Below are positions 49,616 through 62,921 of a stretch of 64,000 nucleotides of DNA, in pieces (within the stretch, counting starts at the first letter, position 1; every line of letters starts with the position of its first letter). This stretch comes from Eleginops maclovinus (taxonomy: Eukaryota; Chordata; Actinopteri; Perciformes; Eleginopidae), in the NCBI RefSeq assembly GCF_036324505.1, contig NC_086366.1, forward strand, positions 10,533,927-10,597,926, read 5' to 3'. Made by a program: the position numbers and the translations under genes. Below the pieces are notes generated by a model that was not told the DNA's origin, ran no database searches, and was given only the letters and a program-made list of their open reading frames with translations.

Positions 49616-49781
49616 GTTGGTTGTACAATGACTTTGACCTGCATTAGTATCTGTGCACATTTATAATTTTCTATAAATATAAATATTTATAATATCATGT
49701 TTGAACACATTGGGGCTCCAAGGCCACCCAACAGGTTGTGATCCGCAGTCTCTGCTGGGAAAAGACAAAGACCAAAGGGGG

Positions 49782-50134
<353 letters not shown>

Positions 50135-53100
50135 GTAAGTTATTTTTCTTCCTCGTAGTAAGAATACGACGTGCTTCTCAAGCCGGTAGTTTACTTGTGT
50201 CAGTCATTGCAGGCTGGTGTGGGGCTTTTCTCACCACAAAGCCTGTAGGACCGTCTTGACCACTTTTACGCACGGCGGTAATATGACATATTCATATGTT
50301 CATACGAGTTTGTCTGCGCTACGGGGCATCATATGGCACATTGTGTTCCCTTTATGCATGTGGAAACGGGCCTGTTTTATATGGCAAAATAGTACCAAAT
50401 TTTAAAGAACAAAATGTAAAAAGTTGTATGTGCCTGATTGACTGTATTTGTATGTATCTGATATAGCTTTCCAGGTATTAACTATACGCCTATATGGTTT
50501 TGCTGTGATGCTCATACCCGTATGAAAGCATATGAATACTTTAGCAGCCTCTGGTTTTGGTCATTCAATAGTCCACTTTTTTTTCCTGACCGTTCTACTA
50601 CATGCAACTGAATAGATTTGAATTTAGTGAAGGTTATGATAACTATGGGAACATCTGTGTGTGGTGGGGTATAACGATAGATTGAGAGTATGCTTGACGC
50701 ACTGCCGTTGTTACGTGATGACCTCACTGGTAGTACGATCCTCCTACTCTCGTTTTAATGAAGTGAAAAGTCCTGACTCTGCTTTATGTTCTTATTGTAT
50801 ACCTCTGTAGAAACTTGAAGCCAATATATTTTGTTCAACAAAAAAACAACAACTATTACTTAAGCAGTTTGCATTGGGATTGACAGAAGAAGAAACTATA
50901 AACATTTGAAAATGTTCAGTATTAATTTTAGCATGCATCTTTCTGCTCTCATGTGTTTTACCACCATGAAATATCACGCCATACTGCCATGGTTTTGGCA
51001 AGACGTACTGCTGTGTAATACGCACACTGTGCAATGAGGACAGTCTCCACACACTTACACAAGAGCCAAGGTGAGACTGTCATTTTTGGCTGAGGGTTTC
51101 TATTGTCTGACACCAAATTCCTGCATTCTTGTTTAAATAAGAGGCTTTCTCTTACCCACTACTTTACGCACACAGTTCCACCAGAAGAGGGCCATGTACA
51201 GCTTCACTGACTCGTTTCTAATATTATTACAAAGCGGTCGTTTTAGGAAGGATTTTGCAGGATTTGTAAAGTTTATTCATCTGCACTGTTTTGTCCCCGC
51301 ACACGTGAACAGAGAATTCAATGTGCGTCCCTCAAAGCTTTAAAAAAAGATCATCAGAACAGTCACCCTGTTTCCTGTCAGCTACTTTCACCACCTTTTG
51401 TGGAGAAAATGTATATGTGACCTGACCAGATTAGAGATGGTTTGATCCAAAAGTTCAGGAACTCATTGGAGTAAAACTTTCTGCTTTACTTCTCTGCTTA
51501 TAGCTACCCTCTTGTTGGACAAGATTTCACAGAGAAAATGTGGGTTTCTTCAAACAATATAGAACAATTTCTGCAATCATTATAGTGGGAAATATTATAA
51601 AAAATATATTGGTCTTGCTTAAAAATAACCGCATAATTCCACATATTTGTAAAAGGACAATAATGGCTCAGAAGCCTCTTTAAGAATTCAGTAGATTATA
51701 TTTTGAATACTATCATAACATTTTAACCTAGAATGCTTTTGAAGATTTCTCTGTGTGTCTGAGGTTTGTCCATATTATCGTGTACAAGTTGGGAAAATCA
51801 GTGTTACTTAACGGACACAATGATTCAACTCTAATTGAGCCTATGTGCATGTGGAAGTCAAAGACATCAATCTGTCATCAGTCCGTCCAGTCGACCAACT
51901 GAGTGGTTGGGAATGCCTCCAGACGGTCCTCCATCCCCGTGCCACAGAAGCTTGCCTGCCTCCCCAATGTCAGCCAGGAAACTCTGTGCCAAAGAATTTC
52001 CCTCTGCACCGACCGCAGAGCCCAAGCTGGCTCAGTGCTGCTCACAGGCAGATTGGTGGAGGAGTGGATGATTACAGAGGAACCTGGACACGAAAAACTG
52101 GAAAAGACATTGGCACGAGCATGCAAACTCTCAAACAGTCTTTCAGTTAGCATGCACATATACATCCAAGCATAATACAAGTTGTTCCCCTAATAGTAAA
52201 GCAGAATAAGATGGATAGCAATATCTAAAGTTAACACTAGGCATTGTCCTTCTGAGGAGGAAATGTTTGTCTGGAGACCCTGTGTCTGTTTTATTATTGA
52301 TCTGCTTGTCTGCTGCATTCTCATTACTTAGTAAACAAACTACACTGCAAGTTTTGATGCAGATGGTTGAGCTCATTCTTTTGTCAGGGAAAGGGAAAGA
52401 GTCATTTCCCGGATGCTCCAGGTCCTTTGTGCCTGAAGTTACAAAGGTGATGCATGATGTGTTGTCATATTTTATGACCTACCTTATTTGTTCTCACAAA
52501 TCTGACAGCTAATCGTCACACTCGAAAAGTAAGAGAACCAAATAATGTTCCAAATGTTGTTGCTTTAAAAAAATGACATTATGAATCCATATCAAAATGG
52601 TTGCCAAATCCTTTTCTGACATTTACTGTATGTGATGCTTCTTTTTATTTATACTCCAAAAAATTGTAGTACTAGTAATGTCTCAGAAGTTTGCACTTTT
52701 ATTTAAATTTGTGGCTTTTTTGTTTTACGGAGCATACAGTTCAAACTGCATTCATGTGAAACCTTCCATCTCTGTTTCTAGGTTAAACTGACACACAGTA
52801 TCTAGTGGTTTGTTCCTGATTGCTCAGTCACATTCCATGAGATCTGGTTCAGGACAAAAGCAGACAGCAGTAATTTCCCTCTGCCTGGCCTGAGTTCATG
52901 ACCCCCTGTCTTCTCCATCGATCCTCTCACTCCCCATCGTGGACTGTTTAATGACACGGTCTTAAAAATAAGTTTTTAAGAAAAGAGAGTGCAGCATTTC
53001 CTAGCCCAAAGGCCAGCTCTGGGGGAGGAAAAGCAAATCTGCAAGCAACCACATTCTGCCAGCTGAACTTGCCAGTAACTAATCGCTGACTTTATGTTGC

Positions 53101-53574
53101 CAGAACAAATCCCACACCAGCGAGTCCGGGTCTTTGTGACGAGGCACAAATGGTTGACTGTGAGTGTGTGTTTAAAACTTTGGAGAGAATTCACACAATC
53201 CAACCACTGAGTAATGAAGATGTAGCCAAACAAGAGCAGAAATTGAACCTCTCAGCACTTTTATAGAGTTATTGAATTCAACTTTAAAAACAGCACACTT
53301 AGATCCATAAATATATATAGATGTAAGTGTGCATGTCTGTGGTTGGGTTTGCATATTGGGGGCCACTGAAGGGTTTCTTATCTGCTTTGTTCACCCTCTT
53401 GCATTTAGAGGTATGAGGAAAGCTTTCATATACAGTATGTACAAACTCACATATGGAGGTGTTTATAATGTTTAACATTCCCAGAAGTTTGAATTTCCAG
53501 CCTCACTGTGGCCGACTCTTGGACTCACTGACCCAGCTTTCATTAATGTAATAGTTAAGCAGTAAATAAACCAT

Positions 53575-53690
53575 TTGCTTTTTTTGACAATGGCTTAGCT
53601 TAGCTTCACAAAGACAGAATAGCCTACAGGGTAAACACTATCTTGGCTCTGCTATGAAGTCACAAAGTCCAGTTGTCTGGCAATCTTACG
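53575..53690. repeat. possible fragment of the same dispersed repeat
   Basis: Short match to the 'tggcttagcttagcttcacaaagaca' type box and following text. Too short for certainty. Confidence 0.3.
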
Positions 53691-54310
53691 GTGAAAACTA
53701 TTAGGATTAAGCTTAGTTTTTATTGAGCCTACTTACCTAAAGGTCCAGGTTTTCCTTTCAGACATGGCTATTCAAGGTTTACATCTCTGCACATAGTTAA
53801 CATGCATTCCCTAAAGGCAGGAAACTATAGAGACATGTTCCACAAGGTCCACATGAATAGGACATTTATAATTTAGCCTTACATTAAACTGCTCTTTTAA
53901 ATTCTCATACATAGGCCTAGCGTCTATACAGATAAGACAAAATGTTTCTCTACCAGAGTTTAGCTCATACATAACAGAGTTCATTTGTCCACTGATTTAA
54001 ACAGTTATTCATAAAATCCTCTGTATTTGTTTGACAAATGGAGATTACATGTTGTAAGTATTGTTTTTACACCACATACATATGTTTTTGTGAGGAAATG
54101 GCAATTGCTCTATTTTAGCTGGTTTGTAAGTTATAATTTGAGGTGTTGTGAACAGGAGGAGTTCATGTACATCCACCTTTAATGATGTTGATGAGGTAAG
54201 AGAAAATACCAGACTCTCAAAAACATTTCTACTCTGACACACATATTTTCGTAGCTCAGGTTGCCCCATGTTCAGCTTAAGTCGCCTTAGAATCTGTTGA
54301 GGTTGTTTTC

Positions 54311-54440
54311 AGAATCAGAAATACTTTATTTATCCCAAACTGCGGAAATTGTTCATTGCAGCAGCGAAATACAACAGAAGTATAACAAATAATTAGAACA
54401 AAAAAATAAAAAACAATAAAGAATGAGTAATATACAAATA
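54311..54440 (-). mobile_element. LINE 3' tail fragment
   Basis: Reads agaatcagaaatactttatt tatcccaaac, the reverse complement of the common fish LINE terminus ('gggataaataaagtatttctgattct'). Only about 130 bp is recognisable. Confidence 0.65.
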
Positions 54441-56426
54441 GTGCAATCTGTAGCCAGAATTACTTTTTGGTTGGCTTCAGGTAGGTTAAAGTACTTGCTG
54501 AGTGTCTTTGTCTCCTCATGAAAATGATCTCCTTCTGTTTTCAGAAGTGTTCACTATTTTTAATGAAGGCGGACCTAAAAATCTAAATTATTTGGAGCAA
54601 AAATGGTCTTGAACACTTGACATTTTTCATTGTTCCTTAAAACATCTTCATCAAACAGGATTTAATCGAAAGGCACCATTAATGATGAGTTAAATTCATG
54701 CAAACAAAGTCAGGCTTTATGTCTTCTTCTTACAATTTGTAATTTTACTTAAACTAATTTCAGTGGGGCCTTAGCCTAGAGCATGTGAATTTATGAGTTT
54801 GCCACCCTGTGGCATCTATTTCTAATGAACAAAAGGAAAGGAAACATTTCTCTTGAGTTCCATTTGTATGCATATAGCGTATGCATTCATGGTGGTTGTA
54901 ATTTAGTACATTGCACCGTGACATTGTCACCCTGATATATTGTGGGATCTCCGACGGTTGTTGCAATGGTATTTCTCTGGCTGTAAACTTAAATGCTTCT
55001 GTCTTTCTTGCCTCTTCTTCCTCTTGCCCTCTAACTCCGGTCAATTCAACCGCTCTCGTTCCAACTCAGTGAAATCTGTCAGACAGAGTGCAGCTGAGAC
55101 ACAAGAGAGGCCCGTTAGGTTACTGCTGGTGTACAGTTGCACTGGAAACATTACGACGTAACATCAACGTCAACCCAAGGACAGAGAGGACGAATAACAG
55201 ACACAAAGAGACGTATCCGCAGACAAGTGCGCAAAGGCGACATCAGCCCATTTATCAAAAACGATCCCCATAATGAGACATTGTCTGCGCAATAACGTAG
55301 AAAGTGTTGGCGTAAATCTGCCTTTCATTTGCCGATAATGGGCACCTCCATTAAGTCAAACAGAGGGTATGGTAGTCCTGATCACGTCGTTGTTGTACAC
55401 GTGCACATTATCTCTTAGTCCACGAAATGTCTGATGGATAATGGAGTGTTATTACCTTAAACCTTTTTTTGCCGCCTCAGTTCTTTTCTATTGTATTCCA
55501 GTCTATAGGTCGTTAGATAAAGAGGTGTTCCCCATGGCTGGACATGCTACGTGACCTAATGGCCTTGATAGGTAGCGATTATCGGCATGGGAACTTGGTG
55601 GTTGACTTTTCTTTGTCAAACTTTACTACATCGGGACAAAGTGGGAAATCGCTGCCTTTTCTAGTGCTATGGAAAAGAGTTCCATCAGCCATTTTCAAGC
55701 ACAAAAGGAGCATTCAGTGTCCTTTAGTTGTTTTTTTTGTCAAACCACACTCAAGTAGAAGTACATGACCATCGCTTTGTTTTAATCGAGACTTTGCAAA
55801 GATAAATCTCAATATTCTGGGAAACACCATAGTGTATAGTTGTTATAGTTATAGAGTATAATATATTTGCCATTTAGTTTAAACTTTTCCAGAAACTGGA
55901 GAAATAACTTGAGGATGATGCATATCTGAGATAATCTAATGGATTTTAAAAGGCTTATGAGCCTAAAAAGTAAGAGGATTGCTCAACCTACAGAAGAGAA
56001 CATAATCCTTTCGCTGTCTCTCTTTCTCTGAAAACGCATTACAACACCTACCGGACAAATGACAAAGATAATTAAACTCAGACGAATCATCATCATAAGT
56101 CGTAATTTTCTTCACACTGCTTAAATATTTCTAGTAGAGAGCAAGTCAATGGTGATTACCTCTGTGAAAAAACTGTAAACTGACCTTTAGTATGGCCAGG
56201 AGTAAGTTTATTATAAGGTTTAGATAACATTTTACTATAGCTTTGGAAATTATATAATTGATGGAGCAAAGCCATAAGCCACTTCAGGCAAAAGGCTGCT
56301 ATAACGCTAATTTTAACATATTCATTCTGTACAAGTATACATGTCTGTAAGGCAGGGAATACAATATTTGTTTAAACCTCTTTGAATGCCTTTGGTGATT
56401 ACTTCCTCAAATAGAAACTGAGGAAT

Positions 56427-56693
56427 GAATGAATAAAACCCTCTTTATTTCTCACAGTGAAATGTGACCTCTGTATTAAACCCATCCCAGTACTAGGATT
56501 GGTGGGCAGTTTTTCTACAGCACCCGGGGAGCAGTAGGGGTCTGGTGCCTTGCTCACAGGCACCACGGCAGTGCCAAGTAGGTGAATTGGGACATTTCCA
56601 GGTAACAGTCCACACTCTCTATTTTGGTCTGTTATGGGACTTGAACCGGCCAACCGCCGGTTCCCAAGCCAAGTCCTTACAGACTGAGGCCCA
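56427..56693 (-). mobile_element. tRNA-derived SINE
   Basis: On the complement the 5' part holds a B-box match GGTTCAAGTCC and, upstream, a degraded A-box (GGGCCTCAGTCTGTAAGG). These are followed by the body (tgcccaatcc, ggcactgccgtggtgcctgt) and an A-rich end with aataaag near 56440. The combination matches a dispersed percomorph repeat I remember, with 'cttgaaccggc' and 'ggcagtgcc' boxes. Several box bases have decayed, so this copy is old. Confidence 0.7.
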
Positions 56694-57993
56694 AGTGGGT
56701 TTTGGTTAAAGTTAGGCAGGAAAAACCACTTGGTCGAGGCTCAGTTACTGTGGGCATGGAACTTTGTGCTGGAGGACAGAAAGTAAGGCATTAACAGTCA
56801 GTTCTGTCATCCAAAGCCAGTGTTTAAATATTTCACTAGGACAGTGTAGTCTACCTTTAAAGTCACTGTTTTTAAATATTTTTCTCCATCTAGACTGTTT
56901 TCAGGACGAGCCGTTGACTCAGCAGATGGCTCATTGCTGTTGTAGGATCTGAATCTGTTTACAGAGTTGTCACTTTAAATATATTCCAATCTGTAAGCAT
57001 GACTTGTGACTCTAGACTTCACACAAAAAGAAACGGTGGCATTAAAATAGTATCATTGCAGAGTCTCATGTCTAACCCAACTCATGTGTAGGCCTACTTG
57101 AGAAACACAACTCATTGTTATGAAGCAAATAACGTGGCAGCTACCCTTGATCTCTTCTACCACTCAGTCACCTCAAACTGAAAGGCAAGGAGTTCCACTC
57201 ATTCATGTGTTTCCCCTTTTGTGGTTCTTCTTTCCTTCACAGCTTCACCCAGTAAGATCTCTGTTTAGCTGCTGCATGACATCAATGAGCCAAAAACCAC
57301 TACAGAATAGAACAACGTCCGTGTTTTTGTCATGCCTTTACCATTGCTTCTTTATCATTACTATTTTTAGGTTGGCTGAACACAACAGAAAATGTGACTA
57401 GTCATGTGATGTTGTCGCGACTTGTTATTGGAATGTGTCAAACAACAGCACCCGGGGTTTTGGGTAATTACTGTTTTACAGTTTAGGAAAAGTCGTCACG
57501 CTCTTCTCCTTTTCCTTTGAGGTGGTATCAATTTTTATCCTGTTTTGTTGTTTTCACATAAAATGACGAAAGGCTGGTGCGTATTGGTGTCGTGTGGCTT
57601 CTTTGTTTGTATGCTGGGATATTCTGAGAGGTGTTAATTTCCTGTTATATCCTGCACTTCCAACGCTTTTGTCTGTCTCTCTTTCTGTCTTTCTCTCTTT
57701 ATGAATGCACACATCTGACAGTAGCTTCCAAAACTAAAGCACATTGCTGACAGAGGTATTGCAAACAAAAAAGTGCAATTACAGGATTTGACAACTCAAG
57801 AACCAAGAGTTGTTGAGAAAGAGCATGTGGAAAATGTATGAGGCTTCATGGATTGAGACGCAAAAACCGCTTTAACACTCAACAGGGATAAAGAAAGACT
57901 CAGACCAAATCTTACTTTTGATTGTGTATTCCATCTGTGTTGAAATGTGGGGTCCAATGTGGACTTCAGTATAAGGTTTAAAATGCCTATTTG

Positions 57994-58820
57994 CAGGGTG
58001 CGATTTGACAAAAAAACAGAGGGGGGGATGTTTTTTTTAATTTATTCATAGACAAGAACATTGGACTTTTAACTTGCATAACTAGGGAGAAAAAAACGCT
58101 AAAAGTAGACAGGCCCTTTTTTCGGGTCCGTGGATTAGTCCCCATCACAACATGGCAAAACTTTTAATAACCCATACATGGATTTCTATTCAACGTCACA
58201 AAAACATGCGTACGCACTAACAGGCAGAAAGCACCATAGAACAGCATCAATGCTCTCCATGAAAAGACCCTCCAATTAACTTAAATCAAACACTCAAAAT
58301 AATTCACTAAATAGCACAACGTGCTGTCAACACTCAGGGACAGGTCTGGAAAACTAGACAAAGTAAACAGTCGGCTCTGGTGACAAATTTGTGGTGGCTT
58401 TTTCGTTTTTCCTATCGGGGCATTGTCTGCAGCATTTCGGCCCTCTTCTATCCACAATTCTGCAAATGGGTCCTGTAAAGTAAGATGATATGCTGCTCTG
58501 AACGCGTTTCATGTTTGGTTCAGCGCTGTTTTTCCTGCGAAGTTCCCGCACAAAAATGTTACAATGTTTTTGTGTTCGATGACGTTCAGAAATATGCACC
58601 GTCTGCCAGAAGGCTGCTGAATAGCCTACTCTGATGTAAAGACACTGAAGATCGTTAGATTTCAAGAGTTTAAGTAGGCTAGCAGTTAAGTTGCATTCAT
58701 CGCTATCAAGGGGGGGAAATCCTTGTCCCCACCGGAGATAAAAATAATTTAGCAGAGGTAGGGATAGGAAAACCAGAGGGGGGGAAATCCTCACCATCCC
58801 CCCCTACAAATCGCACCCTG
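57994..58820. mobile_element. hAT-like non-autonomous DNA transposon with intact ends
   Basis: Terminal inverted repeats CAGGGTGCGATTTG (57994-58007) and CAAATCGCACCCTG (58807-58820) are perfect over 14 bp. They are flanked by an 8-bp direct repeat CCTATTTG (57986-57993 and 58821-58828), the duplication length of hAT elements, whose ends usually begin CAGGG/CAGTG. At 827 bp it is too short for a full hAT transposase. A minus-strand open frame (58354-58797) includes MKRVQSSISSYFTG, resembling the N-terminus of ZNF862/ZBED-type hAT proteins (tentative). Confidence 0.88.
58354..58512 (-). pseudogene. possible N-terminal remnant of a hAT transposase
   Basis: A 52-codon frame starting at the complement of 58510-58512 with MKRVQSSISSYFTG. 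It contains a Cys-rich CCRQC stretch and ends at a stop near 58354. The opening 'K(R)-x-x-S-I-x-S(Y)F' is common in hAT proteins; that resemblance and the location inside a hAT-like element are the only evidence. It could equally be chance. Confidence 0.3.
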
Positions 58821-59079
58821 CCTATTTGTTTATAAAACATTTCCAAGCCACAAACAAGATAGCATTACTCAATATCACTAGCACTAGAATAGAATATAAA
58901 GATTAGTGCTCAGACATCGTCATCAAGTTAAATTAGGCCTCAGACAACCAGTTATGTGCTGTGACCATGAGGTCTTGCAAAAGCCTTCCAGACATTTTTT
59001 GTAAAGGGATGATAAAGTAAAGGGATGCTGTTGAAGGTGAATGGAGGGATTATAGGTTGATGAATTAGGGGTCAGTGAT

Positions 59080-59400
59080 TTCTTAAAGTAATACTTTGAT
59101 ATTTTGGAAGTGCATTTATTCACTTACTTACAGACTTAATTGAAAAGATCCATGCCGCTGTTATCTGTCCATTAAACATGACTTTACAGCATGTTAGCCT
59201 AGCTTAGCAAGTCTCGAAACAGGGGGGAGCAGCTTTTCCAATCGTAATAAATCCTGCCTACCAGAACCTGTTAAAAAAAAATCACGATTTTTGGTGGATT
59301 ATGTTTAGGACCTTTTTCTTAGCTTTAGAAGGTGTCTTTACTAACCTTTGGACAGATTGAATCTGGCTGTTTCCAGACATTATGCTAAGCTAAGCTAATT
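59080..59400. repeat. third copy of the dispersed teleost repeat
   Basis: Contains tactttgatattttggaagt, tgttagcctagcttagcaag, ctcgaaacaggggg, aatcctgcctaccag and ctgtttccagacattatgctaagctaagc. Those are recognisable boxes of the same family, with a possible inverted arrangement at the two ends. Confidence 0.5.
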
Positions 59401-60749
59401 TGTTGTAGTTTATTTAAACAAACTTGAGGGTGTTGGAACTCTTGCAGCACACTTTTCTCATGCACAGAAAAGAAGGATAAGTGATTGAAGGTTGACAAGG
59501 CCCAGGGATAAGTATTACATGTGGTGGTCACATTTGTTGTGGCTTTGTGTGGAAAACCTAGTAAAACTGGGGTTAAATGAAAATCATTGCACACAATGCT
59601 AGCTTGAATTCACCTGGCTGTAAAGGAGTGACTCATGTCATTTTTGGAAACACTTTCAATGAATGTTGCGATACAAGCTGCTTAGCAAAGCAGGTAAAAT
59701 GGTTGGCAAACTACGCTGGTCCACATATCCAGGATGATTTATTTTTCACCATAAGTCATTGTTTTGACTGGATCCAATAATTAAATGCTTATGACATTTT
59801 AAGTCGGACTGCTGTATGATAACTTTGGATTACATGCATTAATAAATGATAATTCCATTTCACATTGCTCTGCTGGAGTTTAAGTAGGGTTGTTTTAGTG
59901 ACTGCACCCCTGGAGGTTAAGAGAGTTTCTCTGTGGAAAACCAACCCCATCCAATTTGTTACTTGACACTTTCCTAAAAAAAGAGGTTCTTAATTGCAGG
60001 CCACATTTATCTTTTAGCCTCTCTGTCATTGTCGTTTTATTGATCATTTTTGTCAGCTGTATTTTGTGTGCCTGTGTGTTGTGTGTGTTTGGGCTGTATG
60101 TGCCTGTGAATGACTTGTAATTAGCCTCTAGCTCTGGTCTATATGGCATTTTAACAGATGCTTCTATATATATCATGCTATCAGGCTGTCTCCCTGCCAC
60201 TTTTTTTCTCTTTCCACTTCCATCCATACTTCTCTGTTACCCTGCTCTATGGGCTCCACAGCCCTTTGTTGTTTTTTCAAACAAGTGCTTTTTCTGTCCT
60301 CGCTTTATCTTTTTCTTCTTCCCTGAAATTATGCTGTAGCAGCCTTTCATTGGCATGAATTCCTTGCCGGACCAAAATCATAAACTTGTTACATATTTTA
60401 TTTTCTTGTTTGTGTAAGTCATAGCTAGTTGTTGGCTGGATTTTATGGCATTCAAGATGTGTGACTATGTGTTTGTATGTCTGTTTTCACCTACCTAGCC
60501 ACCAGAGACAGTAAAGTAATGCACAGATAATGTGTAAAAAATCTACAATGTCAAGGCATTCACCAGACACACTCAACTCACATGCACATTATAAACTAGT
60601 GATATGCTGAATGTGATGACTTAACATAAAATGGGTTTTAGGGGAGAAGTCAGTGTTGATTTGCTTTGCTAACTTATGTTTAAACATAACTTTTTTTCCT
60701 GCCTGATCAAAGGTTAAAGAGTTGCATTAAAGTGGCCTTACCCACCATG

Positions 60750-60865
<116 letters not shown>

Positions 60866-62612
60866 GTTCTAGCAGTGATAGAAAGGGCATGTCCTAAGGA
60901 GGTCAGGGGTGTGTCTGTGGTCAGAGTGACAGTATAAGACATATGCAGGTACATCGAATTCACCATTCAGCGACACTAGACTTGAGTTTTGTGTCACTTA
61001 TCTGACTTCTTTTGTTTAATTTTAGTAGCAACACTGTCTCACAGTTAGAGCTAATCATAATATTTTAAATTAATAGTAATTTATTTTGTTGTAAAATCTA
61101 CAAACCATTTTTAAGTTACTTTGTAAAGTATCGGTACGACATTTGTCAAGTGTTCTTAGGATCAGTAGGAGAACTTAATTTGAGTTTAATCCTGACTCAG
61201 CATTTATAGCAGCTTACACAGCATCTTCGCTGAGTTGCCAGGGCAACTGTGTCAATCAGCTGCAAGTCTGGGGTAAGTGTGCTGCTCTGTCTTTCTCCTC
61301 TCTATCAAATACTCTGATATTATCCTATATTCCCTCTTGTCTGTATCCGTCTTAGCCGAAATGTCCTCCACCATATGTGTCTTTCTCCTTTACTTTCCAC
61401 TTTCCCATGTTTTTTGTCATCATTAAGCTGTAAATCAGTTTTATTTATTTGATTAGTCTATTAAGTTTGGGTTGACATATTCTAAATGCTGTATATGTTT
61501 TTGCTTTGGTCAGTGGCTGTTTTACAAGTCTGTATGGGTCCAAACTGTATCTACATTCTCTTTTCTTGAGAGAAAAGTTAAGAGGAAATAACAATAACCC
61601 CAAAATATCAAACAAGTCTGGATTTCTGGTTTAGGCATTTCACTGCTGGCACGGCAATTGAACCTTTATCCTCTTTCGCGTTGGTTGGCCACCCTGCTGT
61701 TTGCCCTGCTCTGCTTCGTTTGTTGATACAGCATGTAATTTAATACATGCATTTAAATTGCTTTATGCCAACTTGTTCTGTGTGCATATGGATATGGATA
61801 GACAGAAAATGGCTTACTTTAGAGATGACAACATTGTTTTTTGTTACACAATATTATCTTGTCGCAGCCAGATCTAAATACGGGGCCCATCAGTGCATAT
61901 TGAAAGTTCATGCTTGTTGAGCTTTTCCTCTCCTTTATTTCTAATATTATTGTTTTTAAACACAGCTAAACAAAGCAGTGTAATCCTCCTGTCAAATGTT
62001 TATGGTATTTAGCTATAAGCCTAACTTACCTAAATGACTGGAAATGCCCTTCCCAGTGGCAGCCATCCTCAAACGTTGAAAAGTTCACCATGTGTTGGAA
62101 AATGAATGTGTTTTAGCATGAGTAATTGCTTCAAATGTGGGCGGAAGTACAAGGTGCCCATAAATAGCCACAGGAAAGCCCTGTTTCATTCACTGTTGGC
62201 CATAAAAAGAACCTGATTCATGGTAAATGTTATTTACAGCATTTACAACTGCTCCTTACCTCCCTGTCCCTCGAGTAACTGCGCTCTGGATGAGTTGCAA
62301 AATATGAGTCAGGTGTTTGGCGCCATGTGACCGTGTGTTGGTTTATTAAGAGTGTTTGCTAGTGTGTGTGTGTTTGTGTATGACTGTGTGTGCGTGTGCA
62401 TGACAGAAGTGTTGTAATAGGTCATCAAAATGACAATAAAATATTTCTAAGCACTGAAAGGGTCAATAAATGGTGTTTGCAAAAAGGGCACAGTGTGTTG
62501 ACTAAGGTGATTTATATTATGAACTTCAAACCCATATTAACATGAACCTGACACTGTTTTTAAACATGATGAACCTTTATTCTGACCTTTTTCTTTGTCC
62601 TCTCTCCTATAG

Positions 62613-62687
62613 ATCATATGAACATAGAAGAATATTTTGAAGAAGATGAGGAACCACCTTTGCTGCTCAGCTCTTGTCCTTCTCACG
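62613..62687 (+). CDS. relt: relt exon with start codon (5' UTR 62613-62645, coding 62646-62687)
   Basis: Acceptor tcctctctcctatag at 62612. The ATG at 62646 has A at -3 (gaagATG), a good context. It encodes MRNHLCCSALVLLT and ends in phase 0 at ACG|GTAAAC. An earlier ATG at 62618 opens an overlapping upstream frame. Confidence 0.8.
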
Positions 62688-62822
62688 GTAAACATCTGCA
62701 TCTTTCTGAGTGTTTGTATGCAAAAATGACACACGTTATGCATTGTACAAGATGACGTGAACTTGATGATTTTGTAAGTGTATGAACAACATTTTACTGT
62801 AAACCTCCACTGATTTGTGCGC

Positions 62823-62921
<99 letters not shown>

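Noticed and set aside
58354..58797. 147-aa minus-strand frame as an independent gene
   Set aside because: Lies wholly inside the 827-bp hAT-like element; at most a transposase remnant.
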